Under the pieces are notes generated by a model that had not been told where the DNA came from, did no database searches, and was given only the letters and a program-made list of their open reading frames with translations. Below are positions 57,008 through 64,000 of a DNA stretch of 64,000 bases, piece by piece. Position numbers and translations under genes: made by a program. Positions within the stretch are counted from its first letter, which is position 1, and the number at the start of each line of letters is the position of its first letter. The DNA is from CAVYWD01 sp963772225 (lineage in GTDB: Bacteria; Myxococcota; Myxococcia; Myxococcales; UBA5297): positions 806,001 through 870,000 of the forward strand of contig CAVYWD010000001.1 in assembly GCA_963772225.1 (NCBI GenBank), read 5' to 3'.

Positions 57008-57901
57008 TCAACGTTTGGAGGTTGGGCCCCGGACGGCGCCGGCCAGGGGTGCGCTGGCGGAGCGCGGCAGCGCGCGGCGGACCGCGCCGAGCACCGAGGC
57101 CGCGCTCGCCGGCCGCTTGACCCAGGCGCGCGGGCGCAGCACCGCGAGCTTGCCGACCAGCACCTCGGGGCCGCTCGAGTTGACGACCACCAGCGGGACC
57201 TCGGGGCAGGCGGCGACGAGGGGGCCCAGCGTCTTGGCGTCGACCACGGCCACGTCCAGGGCGCAGCGCTCGGGCGGGCCGTCGTAGACGACGAAGCCGT
57301 GGAGCCCCAGGAGCTCGGAGACCACGTCTGCCAGCACCTCGTCAGAGAGGGCGACGCAGACCGCGGCGCCGCCCCCGGACAGACGCGCCGGCGCCGGGCC
57401 CGCGGGCATTCCGAACAGCGCGCTCAGGCGCGCGCGCAGCGAGGTATGATCGACCACGATCTGCTTGAGCCGCGAGTGGGCGTCCGGCTCGATGGTCTCG
57501 AAGGCAATGCCCATGGCGCCCGGGCGCGACCACGCCACCGTCCCGAGCGCGCGAACCGGCTCCCCGAGCCCGGGCACCTTGACCTGGAGGTTGACCCGCG
57601 TGCCCTGAGGCAACGGCTTGTCGGTGCTGATGGCCAGGCCGCCGGCGCTGATGTCGCTCGTGTAAGCCCTGGCGGCGTCTGCGGCGTCGCCGAACTGCAC
57701 CTCCAATGCCACCGGGGCCCGCGGCGTTCGGGGCGGGCGCTGGACCTGCTCGCTCTCCATGGCCGAGCCCGCCTCGAGCAATACGTCCTTCAAGACCTCC
57801 AGGCGCTGCTGGTCTTGAACGCCCAGCGGCCCGGACTTCTGGGCGGCGAGCAGCGCCTCGTACTCGGCCATGAGGCGTTGAAAGCGCGACGGGACCTGCA
57901 T
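57008..57901 (-). CDS. PilZ protein with a C-terminal degenerate receiver-like domain
   Basis: 297 aa from ATG 57901. An N-terminal helix (FQRLMAEYEALLAAQKS) is followed by a PilZ domain (about 60-150: APVALEVQFGDAADAARAYTSDISAGGLAIST, LPQGTRVNLQV, AMGIAFETI) and, after a linker, an alpha/beta region (about 178-285) like a receiver with DVAVVDAKTLGPLV at the phospho-acceptor strand. The N-terminal acidic residues of a true receiver are missing, so it is probably non-phosphorylated. First gene of the operon. Confidence 0.8.
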   Translation of the reverse strand: MQVPSRFQRLMAEYEALLAAQKSGPLGVQDQQRLEVLKDVLLEAGSAMESEQVQRPPRTPRAPVALEVQFGDAADAARAYTSDISAGGLAISTDKPLPQGTRVNLQVKVPGLGEPVRALGTVAWSRPGAMGIAFETIEPDAHSRLKQIVVDHTSLRARLSALFGMPAGPAPARLSGGGAAVCVALSDEVLADVVSELLGLHGFVVYDGPPERCALDVAVVDAKTLGPLVAACPEVPLVVVNSSGPEVLVGKLAVLRPRAWVKRPASAASVLGAVRRALPRSASAPLAGAVRGPTSKR

Positions 57902-58269
57902 GCGAAGAGATCCTCAGATGATGAAGAAGGCCCAGCAGGGGCGGCTGCGCCGCCGGCCCTGCTCGTTCGAGAATCACCCTAGCAGGATCGAATCGGCGCT
58001 TGGAGGTCCCCCACCCTAACCCGGCCGAGCCGGAACCAAAGAGGGTTGCCAGGGCTAAAAGGCTCCGCGGAGTGAGGGGCCGATGTCGCACACGGGCGCA
58101 AGCGCGCTTCAAGGAAGCGCCCGGCGGCCCGGCGGCCATGGGTGCCAGTCGAAGGCGAGCGAGGGACCGAAGGGTTGACCCAGTCGGGGACGTCGGGGAC
58201 TCCTTGCCAATCGAGCCCATGGCTGGCGCGTCGCCGTCGGAGCGCATGAAGTCACCCACAAGACAATCC
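57902..58269. other. 368-bp divergent spacer with partial repeat copy D
   Basis: No gene is supported. It separates the PilZ operon (minus) and the first GH54 gene (plus), so it should hold both promoters; a fragment of the dispersed repeat lies at 58012-58062. Confidence 0.6.
58012..58062 (-). repeat. dispersed intergenic repeat, partial copy D
   Basis: Only one end of the element is kept: on the minus strand GGCAACCCTCTTTGGTTCCG, then GCTCGGCCGGGTTAGGGTGG. The stem-loop core with AATGCAGTTCCTGA is absent. Confidence 0.75.
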
Positions 58270-59496
58270 ATGAAACGAATCGGCACCCCGCCCCTCTTTG
58301 CCGTGTTTCTCGCAGCCTGCGGAGTGGGCCTTGCGGGCGAGCTCAAAGGCGACGCCGGCGTCGATGTCATTGCTGTGACCGACGCGGGCTCCCAGCTCCA
58401 CGACGGCGGCTCCCCTTCCGATGCCGAAGCGCCCTCCGTCGCCGACGCGGGGGCGGGTGCGGACAGCGGACCTCATTTGGATGGCGGCTCCTCGGGGAGC
58501 GGAGACGCCGGCACGCCGGGAATGGACGGCGGCGGGACGAGCGGCTCCGGCCCCTGCGACCTCTACCAGTCCGCCAACACGCCTTGTGTCGCCGCCCACA
58601 GCACGGTTCGCGCTCTATATTCGGGATACAGCGGCAATCTCTATCAAGTCAGGCGCGCCTCCGATAAGTCCACCAAGGACATCCCACTCCTGAGCCCTGG
58701 AGGCTACGCCGATTCATCGGTTCAAGTATCGTTCTGCGCTGGCACGACGTGCACGGTCTCCATCATCTATGACCAATCGCCGCAGGGGAACCACCTCCCT
58801 GTCTCGCCGCCGGTGCATTGGCTGCCGAATGGAGGCAAGGAAACGAATGCGGCCGCCGCCCAGATCAAGGTGGGCGGCCATACGGTCTACGGCATCTACG
58901 TCGAATCGGACGTTGGAAATACCTATCGGAAAGAAGACGCCAAGGGCGTGGCAACCGGGGACCAGCCAGAGGCGATGTACATGGTCGTCGACGGAAAGCG
59001 CTACAACGGTCGCTGCTGCTTCGATTACGGGAATGTCGAGACAACCGGAAACGACGACGGCAACGCCACCATGGAGACGCTCGAGTGGGGGAATCTCACG
59101 GTTTGGTCCTACGGCAGCGACAACGGCCCCTGGGTATTGGCGGACCTCGAAAACGGCGTGTTTGCGGGAGGCCAGGCCACTGGCAGCGTGTCGAGCAACA
59201 CCCCGCTGGTCGCCGACTTCGCTTCGCTCATGCTCAAGGGGCCGTCTGGCGACCATTTCACGCTCAAGGGCGGAAATGCGCAGTCCGGTTCTCTCGCCGT
59301 CAAGTACGACGGGAAACGCCCGCCCGGCTACAGCCCCATGAAAAAGGAAGGCGCCGTCGAGCTGGGAGTAGGCGGTGACGGCAGTGCCGGCGGCATCGGG
59401 ACCTTCTTCGAAGGCGCCATCACCAGCGGCAGCCCGCCGGATGCGACCGACGACGCCGTACAAGCCAACATCGTCGCGGCGGGGTACGGACACTGA
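58270..59496 (+). CDS. GH54 alpha-L-arabinofuranosidase, lipoprotein
   Basis: 408 aa from ATG 58270; another ATG eight codons upstream is possible. A lipoprotein signal (PPLFAVFLAACGVG) and a Gly/Asp/Ser/Ala-rich linker of about 70 residues lead to a GH54 (AbfB-type) catalytic domain: PCDLYQSANTPCVAAHSTVR, YSGNLYQVRRASDKSTKDIPL, VSIIYDQSPQGNHL, EAMYMVVDGKRYNGRCCFDYGNVETT (with adjacent Cys pair), and SPMKKEGAVELGVGGDGS. The Glu in the GNVET part is likely the nucleophile. It releases terminal L-arabinofuranose. The CBM42 tail of fungal enzymes is absent. Next gene on the same strand: GH127. Confidence 0.93.
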   Translation: MKRIGTPPLFAVFLAACGVGLAGELKGDAGVDVIAVTDAGSQLHDGGSPSDAEAPSVADAGAGADSGPHLDGGSSGSGDAGTPGMDGGGTSGSGPCDLYQSANTPCVAAHSTVRALYSGYSGNLYQVRRASDKSTKDIPLLSPGGYADSSVQVSFCAGTTCTVSIIYDQSPQGNHLPVSPPVHWLPNGGKETNAAAAQIKVGGHTVYGIYVESDVGNTYRKEDAKGVATGDQPEAMYMVVDGKRYNGRCCFDYGNVETTGNDDGNATMETLEWGNLTVWSYGSDNGPWVLADLENGVFAGGQATGSVSSNTPLVADFASLMLKGPSGDHFTLKGGNAQSGSLAVKYDGKRPPGYSPMKKEGAVELGVGGDGSAGGIGTFFEGAITSGSPPDATDDAVQANIVAAGYGH

Positions 59497-59523
59497 CCCG
59501 CTCAGCTCCCTCGGAGGATTGCG

Positions 59524-61575
59524 ATGAACCGCTCGTTTGGGAGAAGGGCACCCCGGTATCTGGCACTAGGTTCGGTGCTTCTCCTGGTCGCCTGCGAGCT
59601 CGGACAGGTACATTCGCCCGATGCCTCACGCGGCGGCGACAGCGGGTCGGGCGACAGCGGGTCGAAGGGCGGCGAGAGCAAGGACGCCGGGTCGAGCGGC
59701 GGGAGCAGCGATGGCGGCACACCAGATTCTTCCAACCCGGTAGCGATCGTGGATGCCGCCCATGTGCGCTTGCTGTCGGGCAGCCCGTTCTACGACAGAC
59801 AGGAACTGCACCGAAACGGGTATCTGGCCTCTCTGGACCCAGACAAGCTGCTATTCGAGTACCGAAGCTTGGCGAAGCTGCCCCAAGTCAATGGCGTCAC
59901 GGGTGGCTACGGGGGCTGGGACGGCGACTTCATCAAGGGCCACATGGCGGGACACTACCTCTCCGCCGCCTCACGGATGGCGGCAGCCACGGGCGACACC
60001 TCGTTCGAGACGAAGGTCAACTATATGGTCGCCGAGCTGGCCAAGTGCCAAGCCGCGCTCGGCAATGACGGCTACTTGGCGGCTTTCTCGTCGGCCGCGT
60101 TGGATGCGCTGGAAGGCAAGTCCGCGAACAGCGGCGGCATCGTGGTTCCCTACTACACAATCCAAAAGATCATGTCCGGCTTGTTGGACGCCCATCATTA
60201 TCTCGGAAACCCGCAGGCGCTGGACGTGGCGACGAAGATGGCCGACTACATTCAGAAACGGCTTGCCGGGCTCCCAGAGGCGACGGTGGAAGCCATCTTC
60301 CGCACCGACGGCAGTCGAAACCCGCAGAACGAATTCGGTGCGATGAGCGACGCGCTGTCAGAGCTCTCCGCCGCCACTGGGCAGCAGAAATACCTCGAGA
60401 CCGCGAAGGTATTCAATCGCTCCTGGTTCATCACTCCCCTGGCCGCCGGCCAAGACAAGCTGCAGGGCCTTCATGCCAACACCCATATCGCCCAAGCAGT
60501 GGGCATCGCCCATACCGCGAACCTCAGCGGCGACTCGGCCAGCATTCAGGCCTCCGAGAACTTCTGGAAGCTGCTCAGCGGCAAGCATGCCTTCGTGATA
60601 GGGGGGAACTCCTTCCACGAATGGCTCGACATGGCCGGCGTCGAGGCCGGCCCATCCATCGATGATGAAGCAGCTCTGCCAGCGACGACCGCCGAGACCT
60701 GTAACTCGAACAACATGCTCAAACTCACTTCCTTGCTGTTCGTGCGGAGCCCACGCATCGAGCACGCCGACTTCTTCGAGCGAACTCTGTACAATCACAT
60801 CCTCGCCTCCATCGCACCGGATACCGGGCAGATGACGTACTTCACGCCCATGCACGGTCACTTCCGCACCTACCTGAACGGCACGTTCTGCTGCACGGGT
60901 ACCGGCATCGAAAACACCCCGCGCTACAATGAGGGGATCTACTTCCAACAGGGCAGGTCGCTCTGGGTCAACCTCTACATCCCAAGCGAGATGACCTGGG
61001 ACGCAACCGGGCTGACGATACGCCAAGAAGGGCATGCCGCGGAGGGTGAGCAAGTGCGCATCACCGTCACGAAGGGCGGCGATTCAACGCAAGCCACGCT
61101 CAACTTGCGGATCCCCTTCTGGGTCTCTGGCGCGCCCGTATTGACGGTCAACGGAACCGCGCAGGGGCAATCGGTGAGCGCATCCACCTATGTTTCGATC
61201 AGCCGTCAATGGAAAGTCGGAGATGTTGTCGCCCTCAAGCTGCCGGCATCGCTGCGCCTCGAGCGCGCCAAGGACGTGTCTTCCATGGTATCGGTGTTCT
61301 ACGGCCCAGTATTGCTTGCCGGCGAGCTGGGAAACGCCAACATGCCCAATGATTTCGCAGACAAGGATGCATATCTGAGCTCCGCGCCGGCCGCCGTTCC
61401 CACCATTGCCAACAGCTCCAGCAATCCGGCCGACTGGCTGCAGCCCGTTGCCGATACGCCACTCGCGTACAAGGTCCATGACGCTGGGCCGGCCGACGGA
61501 ATCACCTTCCGGCCGCTCTACCAAGTGCACCACCAGCGCTATTCTGTCTACTGGACCCTACAGGCTTCGAACTAG
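59524..61575 (+). CDS. GH127 (DUF1680) beta-L-arabinofuranosidase, lipoprotein
   Basis: 683 aa, a normal length. A lipobox is seen in VLLLVACELG, then a Ser/Gly/Asp linker (about 30-70). The catalytic (alpha/alpha)6 part starts with VRLLSGSPFYDRQELHRNGYL and has GWDGDFIKGHMAGHYLSA and HANTHIAQAVG. TAETCNSNNMLKL gives the Glu and Cys, and TFCCTGTGIENTPRYNEGI the two Cys, that bind zinc and provide the Cys nucleophile in the known beta-L-arabinofuranosidase. A C-terminal beta domain follows (SGAPVLTVNGTAQGQSVSA). It would remove beta-L-arabinofuranose from hydroxyproline-rich plant glycoproteins or side chains. It follows the GH54 gene by 27 bases: one operon. Confidence 0.92.
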   Translation: MNRSFGRRAPRYLALGSVLLLVACELGQVHSPDASRGGDSGSGDSGSKGGESKDAGSSGGSSDGGTPDSSNPVAIVDAAHVRLLSGSPFYDRQELHRNGYLASLDPDKLLFEYRSLAKLPQVNGVTGGYGGWDGDFIKGHMAGHYLSAASRMAAATGDTSFETKVNYMVAELAKCQAALGNDGYLAAFSSAALDALEGKSANSGGIVVPYYTIQKIMSGLLDAHHYLGNPQALDVATKMADYIQKRLAGLPEATVEAIFRTDGSRNPQNEFGAMSDALSELSAATGQQKYLETAKVFNRSWFITPLAAGQDKLQGLHANTHIAQAVGIAHTANLSGDSASIQASENFWKLLSGKHAFVIGGNSFHEWLDMAGVEAGPSIDDEAALPATTAETCNSNNMLKLTSLLFVRSPRIEHADFFERTLYNHILASIAPDTGQMTYFTPMHGHFRTYLNGTFCCTGTGIENTPRYNEGIYFQQGRSLWVNLYIPSEMTWDATGLTIRQEGHAAEGEQVRITVTKGGDSTQATLNLRIPFWVSGAPVLTVNGTAQGQSVSASTYVSISRQWKVGDVVALKLPASLRLERAKDVSSMVSVFYGPVLLAGELGNANMPNDFADKDAYLSSAPAAVPTIANSSSNPADWLQPVADTPLAYKVHDAGPADGITFRPLYQVHHQRYSVYWTLQASN

Positions 61576-61649
61576 CTGCAGCCCTTTGAGACCGAAACTG
61601 CATTTCGCGGCGCAAACATTTGCCGTGCGAAGAGCCGGCCTCGCGAAAG

Positions 61650-63515
61650 TCAGCCCCCGTACCCGGCCGCCACGATGTTGGCCTGGACGGCCTCGTCGGT
61701 GTCGTCCGAGGTGTAGCCGGTGGTGATGCACCCTTCGTAGAAAGTCCCGACGCCATCGTTGGAGTTGTCGCCGCCGATTCCGAGGATGATGGCGCCCTCT
61801 TTTCTCATGGGGTTGTAGCTTCCTCCCCACGCGCCCTTCACGGGACGCGCGCCCTCGTACAAAGTCGTCATCGTGCCCGACTGCGAATCCCCCGCTCTGA
61901 GGGCAAAGGCGCCGGACTTGCCCTTGAGCACGGCCGTGACGTATCCGTACGTGATGCTCGGGCTGGCAGCATAGGGGTTCGTGTTCCCTGCCCAGACGCC
62001 ATTTTCCAGGTCGGTCATCACCCAAGGACCATTGCCACCCCCATGGCCCCACGACGTGGTGCCGAAATAGAGCGCCTCCATGGTCCCCTCGCCGTCGTCG
62101 TCGGTGGTCGTCTCGGCGTTGCCGTAGTCGAAGCAACACCCGCCGTTGTAGTGCGTGCCGCTGGTCACCATGTACATCGATTCCGGGTCTTCGCCCTTCG
62201 CGAGGCCGGTGGTGGTGCTGTTGTTCCGATAGCCCATCTTTCCCTCGAAGTACGCGGCGTACACCGAATGGCCGCCGACGCTCAACTTGAGCTTGGCGGC
62301 ATTGACCGGGTCGGAGGGCGTATGAATGCCGCTGCCCCCGGGGGCAGGGGTGAGGTGGTTGCCCCTTGAAGACTGATCATAAATGATGGAGATGATGCAG
62401 CTCGTATTGGCGCAGAACGTATCTTGCTGCGCCGAGTCGGCAAAGCCTCCAGGCGCAAGGACCGGGATGTCCTGGGTCGTATTGTCCGACGAGCGCTTGA
62501 CCTGGTAGAGGTTGCCATCGTAAGCGCCGTAGAGAGCCCTCACGGTGCTGTGCGCCGCGACGCACGGCGTGCCCCCTGCCTCGTAGATGTCGCAGGGACC
62601 GTCTCCGCCGCCGTCGGGCGCGGGCGCCGCCTCACCGGACACGGTGATGGCGCAAACCTTCGGGTTGTCGGGCCCCGTGGGGGAGAATTGAATGACGACT
62701 CGACCTTTGTCGTCGGCGGTGGTGGTGAAGGTCTTCGCGACGGCCTTGTTGGCCGCGCCCGCCGCGTCGAAGATGTCGAAGGCGCTCAGAACCGTCGTCC
62801 CGTTGATGACCACGTCGAAGGTGCGCTGCCCCGCCTTTGTCCAGTAGCTCTCCGCGAAGTACAGCGTCACGGTCTGGGAGCTCGCCGGCGCTCGCCTCGA
62901 GAGGGTGTACGTGAACTCCCCGTACCGCTCCGTCTGGAACACCGCCGCCGGAGGCGCGTTGCACGCGATGCCCGACGTATCGATGTCGTTCGTCGTCGAA
63001 AACGAGTCCCCGCCCGAGAAGTACCCGTCCGCCGAGAAGCCTTCCGACGCCGAGCCTCCCGCGTTTATCGACACCGTCGCGCCGCCATCCCCTGGGTTGC
63101 TCTGGCAGCCGCCGTCGGCCCCGCCTCCGCCTCCGCCGTCCGAGCCAGCTCCGCCGTCCGCGCTGGGCGTCCCGCCGTCCCCGCCGACATCCTCCCCGCC
63201 GCTGGAGTCTCCACCGCCGTCGCTCCCGCCCCCGACCGCGGAGAACACGGCGACCAGCCTCATCGAGCCGTCCACGACCACGCTGACCGGATTCGCCGTC
63301 CCGGTCACCGCGCCGCTCCATCCCAGGAAAGTGGACCCGCCCGAGGGCGTGGCCGTCACCTGCACGCTCGTCCCTTGCCCGTAGGCGTGCGACCCCGGCG
63401 ACGGGTTGGTCGTCCCGCTTCCCTCCACCGCAATCGCCAGATGCCCGCTGGCCGCCGGCGTGCAAGCACCCGGCAAGACCAGCAGCACCGTCATCGCCAA
63501 GCAGCGAAGGCTCAT
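61650..63515 (-). CDS. multi-domain GH54 alpha-L-arabinofuranosidase lipoprotein with malectin-like module
   Basis: 621 aa from ATG 63515 with GGGAG six bases upstream. The signal has a lipobox (LLVLPGAC). Residues about 25-90 form an InlB-B/Big-like repeat (AIAVEGSGTTNPSPGSHAYGQ, GSTFLGWSGAV); then a Gly/Asp-rich linker; residues about 145-300 form a malectin-like carbohydrate-binding domain (YGEFTYTLSRRAPASSQTVTL, FAESYWTKAGQRTFDVVING); the rest is the GH54 catalytic domain (PCDIYEAGGTPCVAAHSTVR, GCCFDYGNAETT, SPMRKEG-like NPMRKEGAIILGIGGDNS). It is convergent with the GH127 gene and probably an enzyme on the cell surface that first binds arabinan-like chains. Confidence 0.92.
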   Translation of the reverse strand: MSLRCLAMTVLLVLPGACTPAASGHLAIAVEGSGTTNPSPGSHAYGQGTSVQVTATPSGGSTFLGWSGAVTGTANPVSVVVDGSMRLVAVFSAVGGGSDGGGDSSGGEDVGGDGGTPSADGGAGSDGGGGGGADGGCQSNPGDGGATVSINAGGSASEGFSADGYFSGGDSFSTTNDIDTSGIACNAPPAAVFQTERYGEFTYTLSRRAPASSQTVTLYFAESYWTKAGQRTFDVVINGTTVLSAFDIFDAAGAANKAVAKTFTTTADDKGRVVIQFSPTGPDNPKVCAITVSGEAAPAPDGGGDGPCDIYEAGGTPCVAAHSTVRALYGAYDGNLYQVKRSSDNTTQDIPVLAPGGFADSAQQDTFCANTSCIISIIYDQSSRGNHLTPAPGGSGIHTPSDPVNAAKLKLSVGGHSVYAAYFEGKMGYRNNSTTTGLAKGEDPESMYMVTSGTHYNGGCCFDYGNAETTTDDDGEGTMEALYFGTTSWGHGGGNGPWVMTDLENGVWAGNTNPYAASPSITYGYVTAVLKGKSGAFALRAGDSQSGTMTTLYEGARPVKGAWGGSYNPMRKEGAIILGIGGDNSNDGVGTFYEGCITTGYTSDDTDEAVQANIVAAGYGG

Positions 63516-63830
63516 CTCATCTCCCTTGCCCACTCTGAGGACGCGAGGTGCTCTATAATGAGGCTGGGCCTGGGGAATTGGGTCAAACCGGGCCGCCCGC
63601 GCGGACCCAGCTCGTGGCGGGGCCCTTGCCTCCTGGCGAAGGACGTCCACAGCCGTGCGTAACCCGACGGACGCCCCGTCGCCTCTGATCGCTCGATGGG
63701 AAGGCCCCTGCGCGTGCCGTTCGTGCCTTGAACGCACACCGCGTGCGATGGCACTGCATTCAGGACGCGCGTCAACACGGACATTGGGCGCATCTCCTCG
63801 AGCAGCGGGGGCGACAAAGGATCGGCGCGC
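63516..63830. other. 315-bp spacer upstream of the second GH54 gene
   Basis: No gene is supported. It holds the leader of the minus-strand GH54 gene (GGGAG near 63,525). A weak continuous frame on the plus strand (from about 63,732) runs into the GH9 sequence, so part of this may be the GH9 5' end. Confidence 0.4.
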
Positions 63831-64000
63831 GTGCGATTCTCGCCTCACTATCTCCACGGCGTGAACCCGCTCGGGCTCGTGTACCTGACCAACATGAAGC
63901 GAGCCGGCGCCGAGAATTCGGCCAAGACGCTTTACCACACCTGGTTTTCGGACGGGACACAATGGGACGAGATCTCTGACTCGGCGCCCGGGCCCGCTCC
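63831..64000 (+). CDS. GH9 glycoside hydrolase, C-terminal fragment (cut by window edge)
   Basis: At the right edge the plus strand reads PHYLHGVNPLGLVYLTNM, then GAENSAKTLYHTWFSDGTQW and DSAPGPAP. The GVNPLG-L-VYL segment and the following YHTWF...W box are a strong match to the C-terminal active-site region of family 9 endoglucanases (cellulases and related beta-glucanases). The 5' part of the catalytic domain is missing: the frame opens at a stop near 63,730, so either this is a 5'-truncated gene or it is frame-broken upstream. The fragment starts at GTG 63831, which is arbitrary. The rest lies outside the window. Confidence 0.72.
   Translation, partial: MRFSPHYLHGVNPLGLVYLTNMKRAGAENSAKTLYHTWFSDGTQWDEISDSAPGPA

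Overview
The window is high-GC, gene-dense bacterial DNA that looks like Myxococcota (myxobacteria and relatives). The evidence is: C-termini of the MYXO-CTERM type (Cys motif, hydrophobic stretch, Arg-rich tail); lipoproteins with Asp/Gly/Ser-rich linkers; many PilZ proteins, Ser/Thr kinases and NtrC/histidine-kinase genes; and an RpoH/SigB-like sigma factor. No tRNA, rRNA or CRISPR array was seen.

Layout. 1-5.4 kb: the edge of a type 2 BREX (Pgl) anti-phage locus, with an uncharacterised gene, pglW, and the first 93 codons of pglX. 5.6-9.2 kb: decayed fragments, an Rpn-family nuclease with RLEG repeats and a PLP aminotransferase. 9.2-14.3 kb: a giant secreted kelch/Ig-like repeat protein, disrupted. 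14.7-23.1 kb: DUF4239 protein, ethanolamine ammonia-lyase (eutB, eutC) with a frameshifted eutL, an RpoH-like sigma factor, BI-1 protein and succinate CoA-transferase. 23.3-33.2 kb: thioredoxin-TPR protein, AsmA, aldehyde dehydrogenase, SDR, PilZ, trpS and a phytochelatin-synthase-like protein. 33.3-40.3 kb: a signalling block of NtrC-type regulators and two PAS histidine kinases. 40.5-49.8 kb: DUF2058-like gene, flippase-like membrane protein, a threonine-synthase homologue lacking the PLP lysine, an SsnA-like amidohydrolase, a Ser/Thr kinase, a PATAN/roadblock-like protein and a zinc metallopeptidase lipoprotein. 50.3-55.7 kb: glycan/polyprenyl glycosyltransferases and epmA. 55.7-57.9 kb: a PilZ/response-regulator operon. 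58.2-64 kb: an L-arabinose-polymer degradation cluster (two GH54, one GH127, end of a GH9).

Two genome-scale signals stand out. First, five genes (eutL, the AsmA gene, trpS, the Ser/Thr kinase and the DUF2058-like gene) are each broken by one small lesion, and every lesion restores the family reading when GATTC is read as GATC (four cases) or GATT as GATC (one case). This suggests either a systematic read/assembly error at modified GATC sites or a real GATC-targeted mutational process; trpS is normally essential, which favours the former. Second, a structured ~140-bp intergenic repeat occurs in three near-full copies and one partial copy.

All identifications rest on reading motifs and architecture; no database search was possible. 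Confidence is lowest for remnants, start codons without a clear ribosome binding site, and proteins called hypothetical.
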